The notes below the pieces were generated by a model. It ran no database searches. It was given only the letters and a program-made list of their open reading frames with translations, and was not told the origin of the DNA. The translations under genes were made by a program, and so were the position numbers. Positions 8,891-17,398 of a stretch of DNA of 64,000 bases are shown here, piece after piece. This DNA is from Nostoc sp. MS1. Lineage in GTDB: Bacteria > Cyanobacteriota > Cyanobacteriia > Cyanobacteriales > Nostocaceae. The stretch spans positions 2,229,501 to 2,293,500 of the forward strand of contig NZ_AP023441.1 in the NCBI RefSeq assembly GCF_019976755.1. The letters run 5' to 3'. Position 1 is the stretch's first letter. Every line of letters starts with the position of its first letter.

Positions 8891-9241
8891 ATGAGTGAAA
8901 CCACAGAGACAATTTTCAGCAAAATCATTCGTCGAGAAATTCCCGCTAACATCGTTTATGAAGATGATTTAGCTTTAGCCTTCAAAGATGTTAATCCTCA
9001 AGCCCCAGTACACATTCTTGTAATTCCCAAGAAACCCATAGCCAAACTGTCTGATACTGAATCTGGGGATCATGCCCTTTTGGGACATCTTTTGCTAACT
9101 GTCAAGCGCGTTGCCGAACAAGCAGGACTCGAAAATGGCTATCGAGTTGTCATCAATAACGGTAATGATGGAGGACAAACAGTCTATCATCTACACATAC
9201 ATATTCTAGGTGGGCGGCCAATGGCATGGCCACCTGGTTGA
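8891..9241 (+). CDS. HIT family (Hint-like) nucleotide hydrolase
   Basis: 116 residues from the ATG at 8891 (MSETTETIFSKIIRREIPAN). An in-frame ATG at 8873 would add six residues (MSCNNR) that do not fit the family's usual start. The histidine triad is YHLHIHILGGRPM near the C-terminus (HxHxHxx). The substrate-cleft segment FKDVNPQAPVHILVIPKK is also present. The protein is the PKCI/Hint type that hydrolyses AMP-lysine or other purine nucleotide phosphoramidates and is a cytoplasmic dimer. Ends with MAWPPG as in most bacterial Hint proteins. Upstream of psbA but separated by 173 bp containing the psbA promoter. Confidence 0.92.
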   Translation: MSETTETIFSKIIRREIPANIVYEDDLALAFKDVNPQAPVHILVIPKKPIAKLSDTESGDHALLGHLLLTVKRVAEQAGLENGYRVVINNGNDGGQTVYHLHIHILGGRPMAWPPG

Positions 9242-9323
9242 TATAACCAAATTGATCGCGTCACTAGACGCGATTAATAAGTAAAAATAATAACTTTTAT
9301 AAAAATTACTTAATTAAAGTAGA

Positions 9324-9352
9324 TTTACAAAACTCACACTTAACTCTAATGT
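9324..9352 (+). promoter_or_regulatory. Candidate psbA promoter (-35 TTTACA, 17 bp, -10 TAATGT)
   Basis: TTTACA at 9324-9329 and TAATGT at 9347-9352 have a 17-bp spacer and would start RNA near 9359, giving a leader of about 56 nt before the psbA ATG. This is a sigma-70-type arrangement and the only good pair in the 173-bp gap. It is inferred from sequence alone. Confidence 0.4.
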
Positions 9353-9414
9353 AATAAGATGGGTAAGCATAGGTACTTACCTTAATACTAAAAATCCAAA
9401 GCAATCATAAAAAG

Positions 9415-10497
9415 ATGACCACAGCCTTACAACAGCGCAGTAGCGCCAACGTATGGGAACGGTTCTGCAACTGGATCACCAGCACCGAAAACCGCATTTA
9501 TGTAGGTTGGTTTGGTGTATTGATGATTCCTACATTGCTAGCCGCAACCACCTGCTTCATCATAGCCTTTGTCGCCGCACCCCCCGTAGACATTGATGGT
9601 ATCCGTGAACCCGTAGCAGGTTCCTTGATCTACGGAAACAACATCATCTCAGGTGCAGTTGTACCCTCCTCCAACGCCATTGGTTTACACTTCTACCCAA
9701 TTTGGGAAGCAGCATCCCTAGATGAGTGGTTGTACAACGGTGGCCCTTACCAATTGGTAGTATTCCACTTCCTCATCGGATGTGCTTGCTACTTAGGTCG
9801 TCAGTGGGAATTATCCTACCGCTTAGGTATGCGTCCTTGGATCTGCGTAGCATACTCTGCACCCTTGGCATCAGCAGCAGCAGTATTCTTGATCTACCCC
9901 ATCGGACAAGGTTCCTTCTCTGACGGTATGCCCTTGGGTATCTCCGGTACATTCAACTTCATGATCGTGTTCCAAGCAGAACACAACATCCTCATGCACC
10001 CCTTCCACATGTTAGGTGTGGCTGGTGTATTTGGTGGTTCTTTGTTCAGTGCAATGCACGGAAGCTTGGTAACATCTTCCTTGGTTCGTGAAACAACCGA
10101 AACCGAATCCCAAAACTACGGTTACAAATTCGGACAAGAAGAAGAAACCTACAACATCGTAGCGGCACACGGTTACTTCGGACGCTTGATCTTCCAATAC
10201 GCGAGCTTCAACAACTCCCGTTCCTTGCACTTCTTCCTAGCTGCATGGCCCGTAGTTGGTATCTGGTTCACCGCGTTGGGTGTCAGCACAATGGCGTTCA
10301 ACCTCAACGGTTTCAACTTCAACCAGTCGATCATCGACTCACAAGGTCGTGTGATCAATACCTGGGCTGACATTATCAACCGCGCTAACTTGGGTATGGA
10401 AGTCATGCACGAGCGTAACGCTCACAACTTCCCCTTAGACTTGGCGGCTTCTGAAGTTACTCCTGTTGCTTTAACCGCTCCTGCTATTAACGGTTAA
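9415..10497 (+). CDS. psbA: Photosystem II reaction centre protein D1 (Gln130 form)
   Basis: 360 residues, exact family length. The functional residues can be counted directly: Tyr161 (TyrZ), Asp170, Glu189, His190, His198 (P680 ligand), His215 and His272 (non-haem iron), Ser264 (QB pocket), His332, Glu333, His337, Asp342 and Ala344. The Mn4CaO5 ligands and QB site are therefore all intact. The C-terminal 16 residues (ASEVTPVALTAPAING) form the extension removed by CtpA after Ala344. Residue 130 is Gln, the D1:1 form expressed in moderate light; the high-light isoforms have Glu. D1 sits in the thylakoid membrane with five transmembrane helices. Single gene with its own promoter and a strong terminator. 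Codon use is strongly biased, as expected for a very highly expressed gene. Confidence 0.98.
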   Translation: MTTALQQRSSANVWERFCNWITSTENRIYVGWFGVLMIPTLLAATTCFIIAFVAAPPVDIDGIREPVAGSLIYGNNIISGAVVPSSNAIGLHFYPIWEAASLDEWLYNGGPYQLVVFHFLIGCACYLGRQWELSYRLGMRPWICVAYSAPLASAAAVFLIYPIGQGSFSDGMPLGISGTFNFMIVFQAEHNILMHPFHMLGVAGVFGGSLFSAMHGSLVTSSLVRETTETESQNYGYKFGQEEETYNIVAAHGYFGRLIFQYASFNNSRSLHFFLAAWPVVGIWFTALGVSTMAFNLNGFNFNQSIIDSQGRVINTWADIINRANLGMEVMHERNAHNFPLDLAASEVTPVALTAPAING

Positions 10498-10523
10498 TCT
10501 TTAAGTTTTAACTTGCATATCTT

Positions 10524-10555
10524 AGCGCTCTCTCCATTTGGAGGAGCGCTTTTTG
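10524..10555 (+). terminator. Rho-independent terminator of psbA
   Basis: AGCGCTC at 10524 and GAGCGCT at 10544-10550 form the base of a stem that continues inward through CTCC/GGAG (one bulged base) around an ATTT loop. TTTTTG follows. It lies 27 bp after the psbA stop. Confidence 0.88.
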
Positions 10556-10580
10556 TTTGTAGTAAATGGAATCAGATTTG

Positions 10581-10611
10581 AACGCAGATGAACGCGGATA
10601 AACGCAGATGA
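10581..10611. repeat. Degenerate GAACGCAGAT-type dispersed repeat
   Basis: Three imperfect copies of AACGC(A/G)GAT(G/A)A follow each other. The reverse-complement relative (TCTGCGTTTATCTGCGTTC) lies at about 22347-22366. Such runs are common intergenic repeats in Nostoc-type genomes. No function is visible. Confidence 0.6.
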
Positions 10612-10620
10612 ATAAGATAT

Positions 10621-10640
10621 GTAAGGACTAAAGTCCTTAC
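10621..10640. repeat. 20-bp palindrome GTAAGGACTAAAGTCCTTAC at the folC 3' end
   Basis: A perfect inverted repeat with 9-bp arms. It ends on the last base of the folC stop codon. Close relatives lie at 52099-52114 (between nrtB and nrtA) and 46610-46623 (over the nrtP stop). It could act as a processing or termination hairpin for folC, but there is no clear T-tract. Confidence 0.65.
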
Positions 10641-11893
10641 TAAGAACTGGTTCCTAAAAAGTGACCGATTAAGTATAAGGAACCGCATAAAACTACTAAA
10701 TTATCTGTTGAATTAAATGCTGTGTCTAAAGCTAATGGCAAATCTGAGGAAGTTTGACAAAGACTTAATTGTGGACAGATATCACTAGCTAACTTGGCTA
10801 AATACTCTGTATCTGCTGAATTATTATCTGGTACTGGTACTAGATATAATTGGTCATCTGGTTTTAATAATGCTTGTAATATATCGGCATGGTCTTTAGT
10901 CGCTAACATTCCCATAATCCAAGTTACTGATTGACTATTTAATGTATCAATATAATCTCGTAAAACCTGAGCAGAGGCGGGATTATGAGCGCCATCAATT
11001 AATAATTTGTGGTGTTTCCAACTAATCCATTGCATTCTACCAGGCCATTTAGTTTTTGCTATACCGTTAACAATTTCTTCTTGAGAAATCTGCCAACCTT
11101 TCTGTTGCAAAACTTCTAAAGTTGCTAATGCTAAAGCGGAATTAGTTAGTTGAATCTGTCCCTGTAATGGTAGAGGGTATTTAATAGTTTTTGCTGTAAA
11201 AATACTTTGATATTCTGCTAATTTATCAGAAATTTGATGAGCGGGTTGAGGCAGAATTAAAGGACATTGTAATTCTTGAGTGCGCGATCGCACTACTTGT
11301 TCTGCATCCAATGGTAGCTTCCCAACCACAGCCGGACAACCACTTTTAAGAATCCCGGCTTTCTCCCCCGCAATATCAGCAACAGTCGGCCCCAATTGTT
11401 GCCAATGTTCACGACTAATCGAAGTTATCACCGTTACCAGAGGATCACAAATTACATTAGTAGCATCCAACCGTCCACCCAATCCTACTTCTATCACTGC
11501 CACATCGACTTGTTGCTGGGCGAAATATAACCAAGCTGCTGCTGTAATCACCTCAAATTGAGTGGGATACTCATCATCAAGGCTAATAGCCGCTTGCACT
11601 GTTAACAATAATTTACAAAAATCCTCGTGAGAAATTTGTTCTTCATTGATGCAAATACGTTCCGTCCAATCGACTAGATGAGGAGAAGTATACCGCCCTG
11701 TACGATAACCAGCCTCCGTTAATACCGAAGATAGATAAGCACAAACAGAACCTTTACCATTTGTACCAGCAACATGAATTACAGGCACTCGCTCATGAGG
11801 ATTGCCAAGATTAGCTAACAATTTAACAATGCGCGAAAGTCCAAGATTAACGCCAAAATGGTGGAAGGGGAAAAGTAGGGTATCGATGTTCAC
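10640..11893 (-). CDS. folC: Bifunctional folylpolyglutamate synthase / dihydrofolate synthase
   Basis: 417 residues if started at the GTG at 11893 (VNIDTLLFPFHHFGVNLGL), where family similarity begins. The frame stays open further upstream, but that stretch is the low-complexity flank and the IS4-type element, so the longer version is not credible. Motifs: the ATP-binding loop VIHVAGTNGKGSVCAYLSSV, the TSPHL.DWTERI segment, EVGLGGRLDATN, and DGAHNPASA. These are standard for the Mur-ligase-like FolC family. The enzyme adds glutamate to dihydropteroate and then polyglutamate tails to folates in the cytoplasm. The start codon is now only 26 bp from the end of an inserted IS, so its native promoter has been pushed away by 1.3 kb. 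Confidence 0.92.
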   Translation of the reverse strand: MNIDTLLFPFHHFGVNLGLSRIVKLLANLGNPHERVPVIHVAGTNGKGSVCAYLSSVLTEAGYRTGRYTSPHLVDWTERICINEEQISHEDFCKLLLTVQAAISLDDEYPTQFEVITAAAWLYFAQQQVDVAVIEVGLGGRLDATNVICDPLVTVITSISREHWQQLGPTVADIAGEKAGILKSGCPAVVGKLPLDAEQVVRSRTQELQCPLILPQPAHQISDKLAEYQSIFTAKTIKYPLPLQGQIQLTNSALALATLEVLQQKGWQISQEEIVNGIAKTKWPGRMQWISWKHHKLLIDGAHNPASAQVLRDYIDTLNSQSVTWIMGMLATKDHADILQALLKPDDQLYLVPVPDNNSADTEYLAKLASDICPQLSLCQTSSDLPLALDTAFNSTDNLVVLCGSLYLIGHFLGTSS

Positions 11894-11918
11894 AGAGTGG
11901 AGAGTGGGGGAGATGGGG

Positions 11919-13225
11919 CTGACAGGTGTAGGTTTTTTACAAGAGTGTGAGCATTCATTCACGCTTGACAGAAAATAAAAGCAGACTGACAAAGTGAAAC
12001 AGAGGCTCAAATGCTGAAAAATGAGTACCTCAAACAATGGACAAATATAGTGTCACAGAAAATGCCACATCTGACGTTACCACAAGTGGTAGGGCTGGCA
12101 ACATGGAGTTTTGGCATAGTGATGACAAGATCAAGTAGCTTGAGCAAAGTGTCAAAATTCATAGCTCAAGTCAACTCAGAAAAGGCAAATACAGTACGTC
12201 AAAGATTAAAAGAATGGTATGAGGAAGCCTCTGCCAAAAAAGGGCTTCATCGTCGGACTCTAGATGTAAGTAGTTGTTTTGCGCCATTGCTGTTATGGGT
12301 GATCAGTTTGCTACCTACCAATATCAAGCGTATTGCGCTAGCACTAGACGCAACCAGTATCGGCAATAAGTTTGTAGTCTTATCAGTAAACATACTCTTG
12401 GCGGGTTGTGGAATCCCGATAGCATGGTGTGTGGTCAAAGCACATGAGCCAGGAAGTTGGAAAGGGCATTGGCACAATCTGCTCACAGCAATCAAAGATG
12501 CCATCCCAACTGAGTTTGATGTCATAGTCACTGCTGACAGAGGACTGTATGCTTGTTGGTTGTATGAATTGATTGTGGCTGCTGGCTGGCATCCGTTTTT
12601 ACGTATTAACCATCAAGGAACTTATCGCCTGCCATCTGGGAATACATGGCATCCACTAAAAGATGTGGTTTGTACCCCTGGAACATCTTGGTCAGGTCGA
12701 ATTATTTGCTTTGTCACCAATCCCGTTGAATGTACATTGCTTGCCCGTTGGGATCTTGGTTACAAAGACCCTTGGTTGATTTTGACTGACCTTGAACCCA
12801 CGAGCGCCTCTGCACTCTGGTACGGTTTACGTCCTTCTACAGAATGTGTTTATCGGGATGTCAAAGGAGATGGTTGGGATTGGCATCATACTCGTTTGCT
12901 CTCACCACAACGTGCTGAACGTTTGTGGTTAGCCATCGCTGTTGCCACTCTTTGGATGGTGATGCTGGGGGGCGAAGCGGAAAATCAATCTTCTCCCCCA
13001 ACTCTCGAACAACTTCCACCTCGACATGTTGTCTTTTCTCAGCCTTTCCACCTTCATCCTCAGCGTCAGATTTCTTGTTTTTTGTTAGGCCTGTTGACCC
13101 TGATTGCTGATTTACTCAACCATCTTCCTATTCATCTTCCCAGTTGGAGTGCTTTTCCTCATACTCCTGTTGACGATTTCTTTTGCTTCAATTCCTCCTA
13201 ATTGTAAAAAACCTACACCTGTCAG
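11919..13225 (+). mobile_element. Complete IS4-type element, 1307 bp, with 11-bp target duplication
   Basis: 24-bp perfect inverted repeats begin CTGACAGGTGTAGG at 11919 and end with the complement at 13225. The 11-mer GGGAGATGGGG is present directly outside both ends (11908-11918 and 13226-13236), a target duplication in the 10-13 bp range of the IS4 family. The element carries one intact transposase. Intact ends, an intact gene and a perfect duplication point to recent and possibly still active insertion. The target was a G/A-rich low-complexity tract upstream of folC. Confidence 0.93.
12011..13201 (+). CDS. IS4-family DDE transposase
   Basis: 396 residues with no frame break. The N-terminal region (residues 1-90) is helical and DNA-binding in type. 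The catalytic RNase H-like domain has IALALDATSIGNKF (first Asp), DVIVTADRGLYACWLYE (second Asp), and near the C-terminus a Y-x-R segment ECVYRDVKGDGWDWH, then SPQRAERLWLAIAVATLW with the likely catalytic Glu. The gene fills the element, starting 92 bp inside the left end and stopping 24 bp before the right end. The ATG at 12011 is the first in frame. Confidence 0.9.
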   Translation: MLKNEYLKQWTNIVSQKMPHLTLPQVVGLATWSFGIVMTRSSSLSKVSKFIAQVNSEKANTVRQRLKEWYEEASAKKGLHRRTLDVSSCFAPLLLWVISLLPTNIKRIALALDATSIGNKFVVLSVNILLAGCGIPIAWCVVKAHEPGSWKGHWHNLLTAIKDAIPTEFDVIVTADRGLYACWLYELIVAAGWHPFLRINHQGTYRLPSGNTWHPLKDVVCTPGTSWSGRIICFVTNPVECTLLARWDLGYKDPWLILTDLEPTSASALWYGLRPSTECVYRDVKGDGWDWHHTRLLSPQRAERLWLAIAVATLWMVMLGGEAENQSSPPTLEQLPPRHVVFSQPFHLHPQRQISCFLLGLLTLIADLLNHLPIHLPSWSAFPHTPVDDFFCFNSS

Positions 13226-13292
13226 GGGAGATGGGGGAGATGGGGAAGATGAGGAGACAAGGGGCTATATCCCTATTCCCTAGCCTCCAGAT

Positions 13293-13328
13293 TAAAACCG
13301 ACTGCCTCGGTTAAGAGAACAGTCGGTT
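13293..13328 (-). terminator. Terminator of psbY
   Basis: ACCGACTG at 13297-13304 pairs with CAGTCGGT at 13320-13327. On the minus strand the hairpin is followed by TTTTAAT. It lies 26 bp beyond the psbY stop. Confidence 0.7.
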
Positions 13329-13353
13329 AAAAGTTAAAATTTTTAACTGAAAT

Positions 13354-13479
13354 TTAAGCTTCTCTGTTTAAGAAGTTTTGCACTTGTCTTAAAGCAGCAG
13401 CACCGATGTTAAAAGCAGCCCAGCCAGCAGCAACTGCAATAGGTGCTAAAACGATCGCCACACGAAAATCAATATCCAT
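13354..13479 (-). CDS. psbY: Photosystem II protein PsbY
   Basis: A 41-residue minus-strand ORF starting MDIDFRVAIVLAPIAVAAGW and ending RQVQNFLNREA. The single hydrophobic helix (residues 7-30) and the MD.DFRVA.VLAP start are those of cyanobacterial PsbY (Ycf32), a peripheral single-helix subunit near cytochrome b559 in photosystem II. The minus strand has GAGGGG about 8 bp before the ATG as a ribosome-binding site. It is a monocistronic gene with its own terminator. Confidence 0.93.
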   Translation of the reverse strand: MDIDFRVAIVLAPIAVAAGWAAFNIGAAALRQVQNFLNREA

Positions 13480-13691
13480 ATCTAGAACCCCTCTATCATG
13501 TAGAAATTAAATTTTTGTCAACTGCTCTCATTTTTATTTTTAGCTGAAGTGGACAATTTTTCTACATAGATTTGTAAAGAAAGATTAAATTTGTCAGTTG
13601 TCATTTGTCCATAGTCATTAGTTTTTCTCCTTTGTCTGCCTCATCTCGCGGTTGGTGAGCGCAGTCTTACCACATCTCCTACTCCTTACTT

Positions 13692-16600
13692 ATGTACTCA
13701 TTTCTACCGTCATTGCCTTTTGTCCCTCCTTGGCTAGTGTGGCTGCATGTTTTATTTGACAGCTTAATTGCCTTAGCGTATTATTCAATTGCTTTAACGT
13801 TGCTCTATTTTGCTAAGAAGCGGCAAGAATTTCCTTTTAAAATCATCTTTGTACTAGTTAGTGCTTTTATGGTGGCTTGTGGCACAGGCTACATGATAGA
13901 TGTGTTGGCGCTTTGGCATCTTAGCTATTGGTTATCTGGGTTTATTAAAGCGATTACAGCAATTATTTCTCTGTACACAGCATTTGTATGCGTGAAGTTA
14001 GTGCCGAAAGCTTGGGAATTGCTGAGTTCAGTACATTCACAAGCCACAAATCAGAAACTGCAAGAGGCAATTGTTAATAGTGCTAATTACACAATTATTT
14101 CCACTACCACAGATGGGATAATTCTCACGTTTAATGCTACGGCGCAAAGGTGGCTAGGGTACACGGCTGAGGAAGTGATTGGTAAAACAACACCGGAGAT
14201 TATCCACGACAAGAATGAAGTGGTGAAAGTAGCGCAAGAACTATCTCAAGAATTAGGTGTGACGATTGAACCAGGATTTGAGGTATTTGTCACTAAAGCG
14301 CGACAAGGACAAGTAGAGGAGCGGGAATGGTCTTATATTCGTAAAGATGGTTCCCGTTTCCCTGTGTTACTGTCTGCTACCCCGTTATACGACGCAGAAA
14401 ATCATATAACAGGGTTTCTGGGTATTGGTAGTGATATCACCGCACGCAAAGCTACGGAAGCGGCGTTACGGGAAAGCGAAGACCGTTATGCGACCTTGGC
14501 GCAAACTGCACCAGTGGGAATCTTTCGTAATGATGCCTCTGGTCGTTGCATTTTTGTCAATGAAAGAGCGTGCAATTTAATCGGCTCACCACCAGAAGAT
14601 GTACTTGGTGAAGGCTGGGTAAAGTCTTTACATCCAGACGATCGCCAGCGTATCGTGACTGAATGCAATCAAGCAGTAAAACAAAATACCCCCTTTCAAG
14701 CAGAGTATCGTTTTCTCCATGCTAATAATTCCACTATCTGGGTAATCTCACAAGCAATTCCTGAAAGGGGAACTAATGGAGAGGTGATAGGCTACATCGG
14801 TACAATGACTGATATTAGCGATCGCAAACGCACAGAAGAAGAACTCCTTCACCTGAGCCAAGCCTTGGAAAGTGCTGTTGAAGGTATTTCCCAGTTAGAT
14901 ACACAGGGACGTTACTTGAAGGTAAATCCCGCCTATGCCAAAATAACTGGTTACGAGCCAGAAGAAATGGTTGGTATGAACTGGGAAGTAACTGTCCACC
15001 CAGACGACCAAGAAAAGATGGTGACAGCCTATCAACAAATGCTCAAAAACGGCAAGGTGGAAATCGAAGCCAGAGCCATGCGTAAAGATGGGACGGCTTT
15101 TGATAAACAAGTGGTAATGGTGAAAGCCTATAACCAACAGCAGGAGTGTATTGGACATTACTGCTTTATGAAAGATATCAGCGATCGCCGGGAGGTGGAA
15201 CGCCTCAAAGACGAATTTGTTTCCGTTGTCAGTCACGAACTACGTACCCCCTTAACATCCATTTCCGGTGCTTTAGACCTACTGGCCAGTGGTGTCCTAC
15301 CAGCAGGCTCAGAAGACGCTCAACGCATGTTAAATATTGCTGCTAATAATACTGATAGGTTAGTGCGTCTCATCAATGACATTTTAGATATTGAACGCAT
15401 TGAGTCAGGAAAAATCCAAATCACGCCCCAAGCCTGCAACGCTGCCGATTTAATGACTCAATCGGTAGAAGTGATTGAAGAAATGGCAGAGTTGGCAGGT
15501 GTTAAAATTTCCATGTCGCCTGTATCTGCAAACCTCTGGGCAGATCCCGACCGCATCATTCAAGTGTTGACCAATCTCCTCAGCAATGCAATTAAATTCT
15601 CATCTCCTGGTTCTACAGTTTGGCTGAATGCGGAAATAGAAAGTGGGAAGGACAATATTAGCAACGTTCCACACATCTTATTTAAAGTTAAAGATCAAGG
15701 CAGGGGTGTCCCAGCTGATAAACTTGAATCTATCTTTGAGCGTTTTGGACAAGTAGATGCTTCAGATTCCCGCCAAAAAGGGGGTACTGGTTTAGGTTTG
15801 GCGATTTGCCGCAGTATTTTACAGCATCATGGAGGGCAAATTTGGGCGGAAAGTTCCTTGGGAGAAGGTAGCACTTTCTTTTTTACCTTACCCACTTTTG
15901 CAAAGGAAGAGCGGGAAAGGGATGATTTTTTATATCTTCCTCATACCATCCCTGAGCATTGTACTAGCGCAACTCCGCCTTTAATACTTCTATGTGATGA
16001 TGATCCTTCGGTACGCGATGTTGTACAAGTCATCCTGGAAAAGCAAGGTTATCGAGTTATGACGGTGGGATCAGGACAAGAAGCAGTAGAACAGGCGACA
16101 GTAAACCGACCTGATGCAATTATTCTCAACCTGATGATGCCACAGATGGACGGCTGGGAAACTTTAGCACTTCTCAAACAGCAGCCAGATATAAAGAATG
16201 TGCCAGTGATTATTCTGAGTGGTTTAGCCCCTAACAATAGTAAAGAACTTCCCCATGATGTCAGTGATTGGATTATTAAACCTCCAAATGTCAAGTTGCT
16301 GTGCCAAGCTTTAGAAAAAGCTACTGCTAAACAACTACCAGCCATTAAGGTATTAGTTGTAGAAGATGACCCAGATTTAGCACAATTACTCATAGCTATG
16401 TTCAATCGTCATGGCACTTCTACCTTCCATGCTCAAACAGGACGGGAAGCCATACAACTGAGCCAAAATCTCATTCCTGACTTATTAGTATTAGATTTGG
16501 GCTTACCAGAGTGTGACGGTTTTTCTGTGGTTGATTGGTTACGGCAGTATCAGCGTTTATCTCATGTACCTTTAGTAGTGTACACAGCCCGCGATTTAGA

Positions 16601-16742
16601 TGAAAGCGATCGCCAAAGACTAAAACTAGGACAAACCCTATTCCTCACCAAAGGACGCATTAACCCCCAAGAATTTGAACAGCGAGTCATTAACCTACTC
16701 AACCGTGTGATTTTTAGGGGAGTAGAGAGTGCTGAGTGCTAA
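13692..16742 (+). CDS. Hybrid sensor histidine kinase: ethylene-receptor-like membrane domain, PAS x3, HisKA-HATPase, two receivers
   Basis: 1016 residues. Residues 14-110 resemble the membrane part of plant ETR1 and cyanobacterial SynEtr1 (FDSLIALAYYSIALTLLYFA, then AFMVACGTGYMID, then PKAWELLSS), with a constant offset of two. Asp23, Tyr30, Ile33 and Cys63 match ETR1 Asp25, Tyr32, Ile35 and Cys65, but the His69 equivalent is Tyr67 and Pro36 is Ala34. Three PAS/PAC units follow (about 125-255, 262-385, 388-505). The H-box is SVVSHELRTPLTS with His515. The ATPase has the N-box NLLSNAIKFSSPGS and GGTGLGLAICRSIL. Receiver 1 has Asn813 where the phosphoacceptor Asp belongs (ILNLMMPQMDGW); receiver 2 keeps Asp935 (LVLDLGLPECDGF). 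A cytoplasmic response regulator follows 54 bp downstream. The input signal is unknown. Confidence 0.9.
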   Translation: MYSFLPSLPFVPPWLVWLHVLFDSLIALAYYSIALTLLYFAKKRQEFPFKIIFVLVSAFMVACGTGYMIDVLALWHLSYWLSGFIKAITAIISLYTAFVCVKLVPKAWELLSSVHSQATNQKLQEAIVNSANYTIISTTTDGIILTFNATAQRWLGYTAEEVIGKTTPEIIHDKNEVVKVAQELSQELGVTIEPGFEVFVTKARQGQVEEREWSYIRKDGSRFPVLLSATPLYDAENHITGFLGIGSDITARKATEAALRESEDRYATLAQTAPVGIFRNDASGRCIFVNERACNLIGSPPEDVLGEGWVKSLHPDDRQRIVTECNQAVKQNTPFQAEYRFLHANNSTIWVISQAIPERGTNGEVIGYIGTMTDISDRKRTEEELLHLSQALESAVEGISQLDTQGRYLKVNPAYAKITGYEPEEMVGMNWEVTVHPDDQEKMVTAYQQMLKNGKVEIEARAMRKDGTAFDKQVVMVKAYNQQQECIGHYCFMKDISDRREVERLKDEFVSVVSHELRTPLTSISGALDLLASGVLPAGSEDAQRMLNIAANNTDRLVRLINDILDIERIESGKIQITPQACNAADLMTQSVEVIEEMAELAGVKISMSPVSANLWADPDRIIQVLTNLLSNAIKFSSPGSTVWLNAEIESGKDNISNVPHILFKVKDQGRGVPADKLESIFERFGQVDASDSRQKGGTGLGLAICRSILQHHGGQIWAESSLGEGSTFFFTLPTFAKEERERDDFLYLPHTIPEHCTSATPPLILLCDDDPSVRDVVQVILEKQGYRVMTVGSGQEAVEQATVNRPDAIILNLMMPQMDGWETLALLKQQPDIKNVPVIILSGLAPNNSKELPHDVSDWIIKPPNVKLLCQALEKATAKQLPAIKVLVVEDDPDLAQLLIAMFNRHGTSTFHAQTGREAIQLSQNLIPDLLVLDLGLPECDGFSVVDWLRQYQRLSHVPLVVYTARDLDESDRQRLKLGQTLFLTKGRINPQEFEQRVINLLNRVIFRGVESAEC

Positions 16743-16796
16743 GTGCTGAGTGGGGGAGACAAGGGAGAATAATAACTGTCAACTGTCAACTGTTTT

Positions 16797-17177
16797 ATGA
16801 CTACCAAACGCATTCTCATCATTGATGATGAATATGATATTCGGGCTGTGGCTGAACTTGCTTTGAAAGCGGTGGGTGCATGGGAAGTATCCACGGCTGC
16901 TTCTGGTATTGAGGGAGTAGCAAAAGCATCTGCCGAACAACCGGATGTCATCCTTTTAGATGTGATGATGCCAGATATGGACGGAATCTCCACTTTTCAA
17001 GCTTTGCAAGCCAATCCTGTTACTCAGGCAATTCCTGTAATTTTGCTGACGGCAAAGGTACAAGCCGCCGAACAGAGGCGGTTTGCGGAATTGGGAGTGA
17101 GAGCCATCATTACTAAACCCTTCAAAGCGATGAAATTACCTGCTCAGGTTGCGGCTGCTATAGATTGGTCAAATTAA
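16797..17177 (+). CDS. Single-domain response regulator (CheY-like)
   Basis: 126 residues and nothing but a receiver domain. The acidic pair is Asp10-Asp11 (ILIIDDEYDI), the phosphoacceptor is Asp55 (ILLDVMMPDMDG), and the switch residues are Thr in ILLTAK and Lys in ITKPFK. It starts 54 bp after the hybrid kinase and is probably co-transcribed as its partner. With no output domain it must act by protein contact or as a relay step. Confidence 0.92.
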   Translation: MTTKRILIIDDEYDIRAVAELALKAVGAWEVSTAASGIEGVAKASAEQPDVILLDVMMPDMDGISTFQALQANPVTQAIPVILLTAKVQAAEQRRFAELGVRAIITKPFKAMKLPAQVAAAIDWSN

Positions 17178-17398
17178 AAAAATATCTATCTTTAGACGTA
17201 TCTCCACAAGTTCTGCATTTTTGGGGTCTAAAGTTAGAAGCAACTAGGAAATCAACAGTTTGAAAGTAGTTTTCTCGATTGGGTAGTGAGTTAATACCTA
17301 TTACCCATACTTCTTTTTCAAGATAAGAGATTTACCTGAGTTCCTAGTAATCGATAAGTCAATTAATTGTTTTTTATTACATCTATAAACTGAGAAAA

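Noticed and set aside
11894..12037. N-terminal extension of folC beyond the GTG at 11893
   Set aside because: The frame runs through low-complexity DNA and into the inverted repeat of the IS4-type element. Family similarity begins at NIDTLL.
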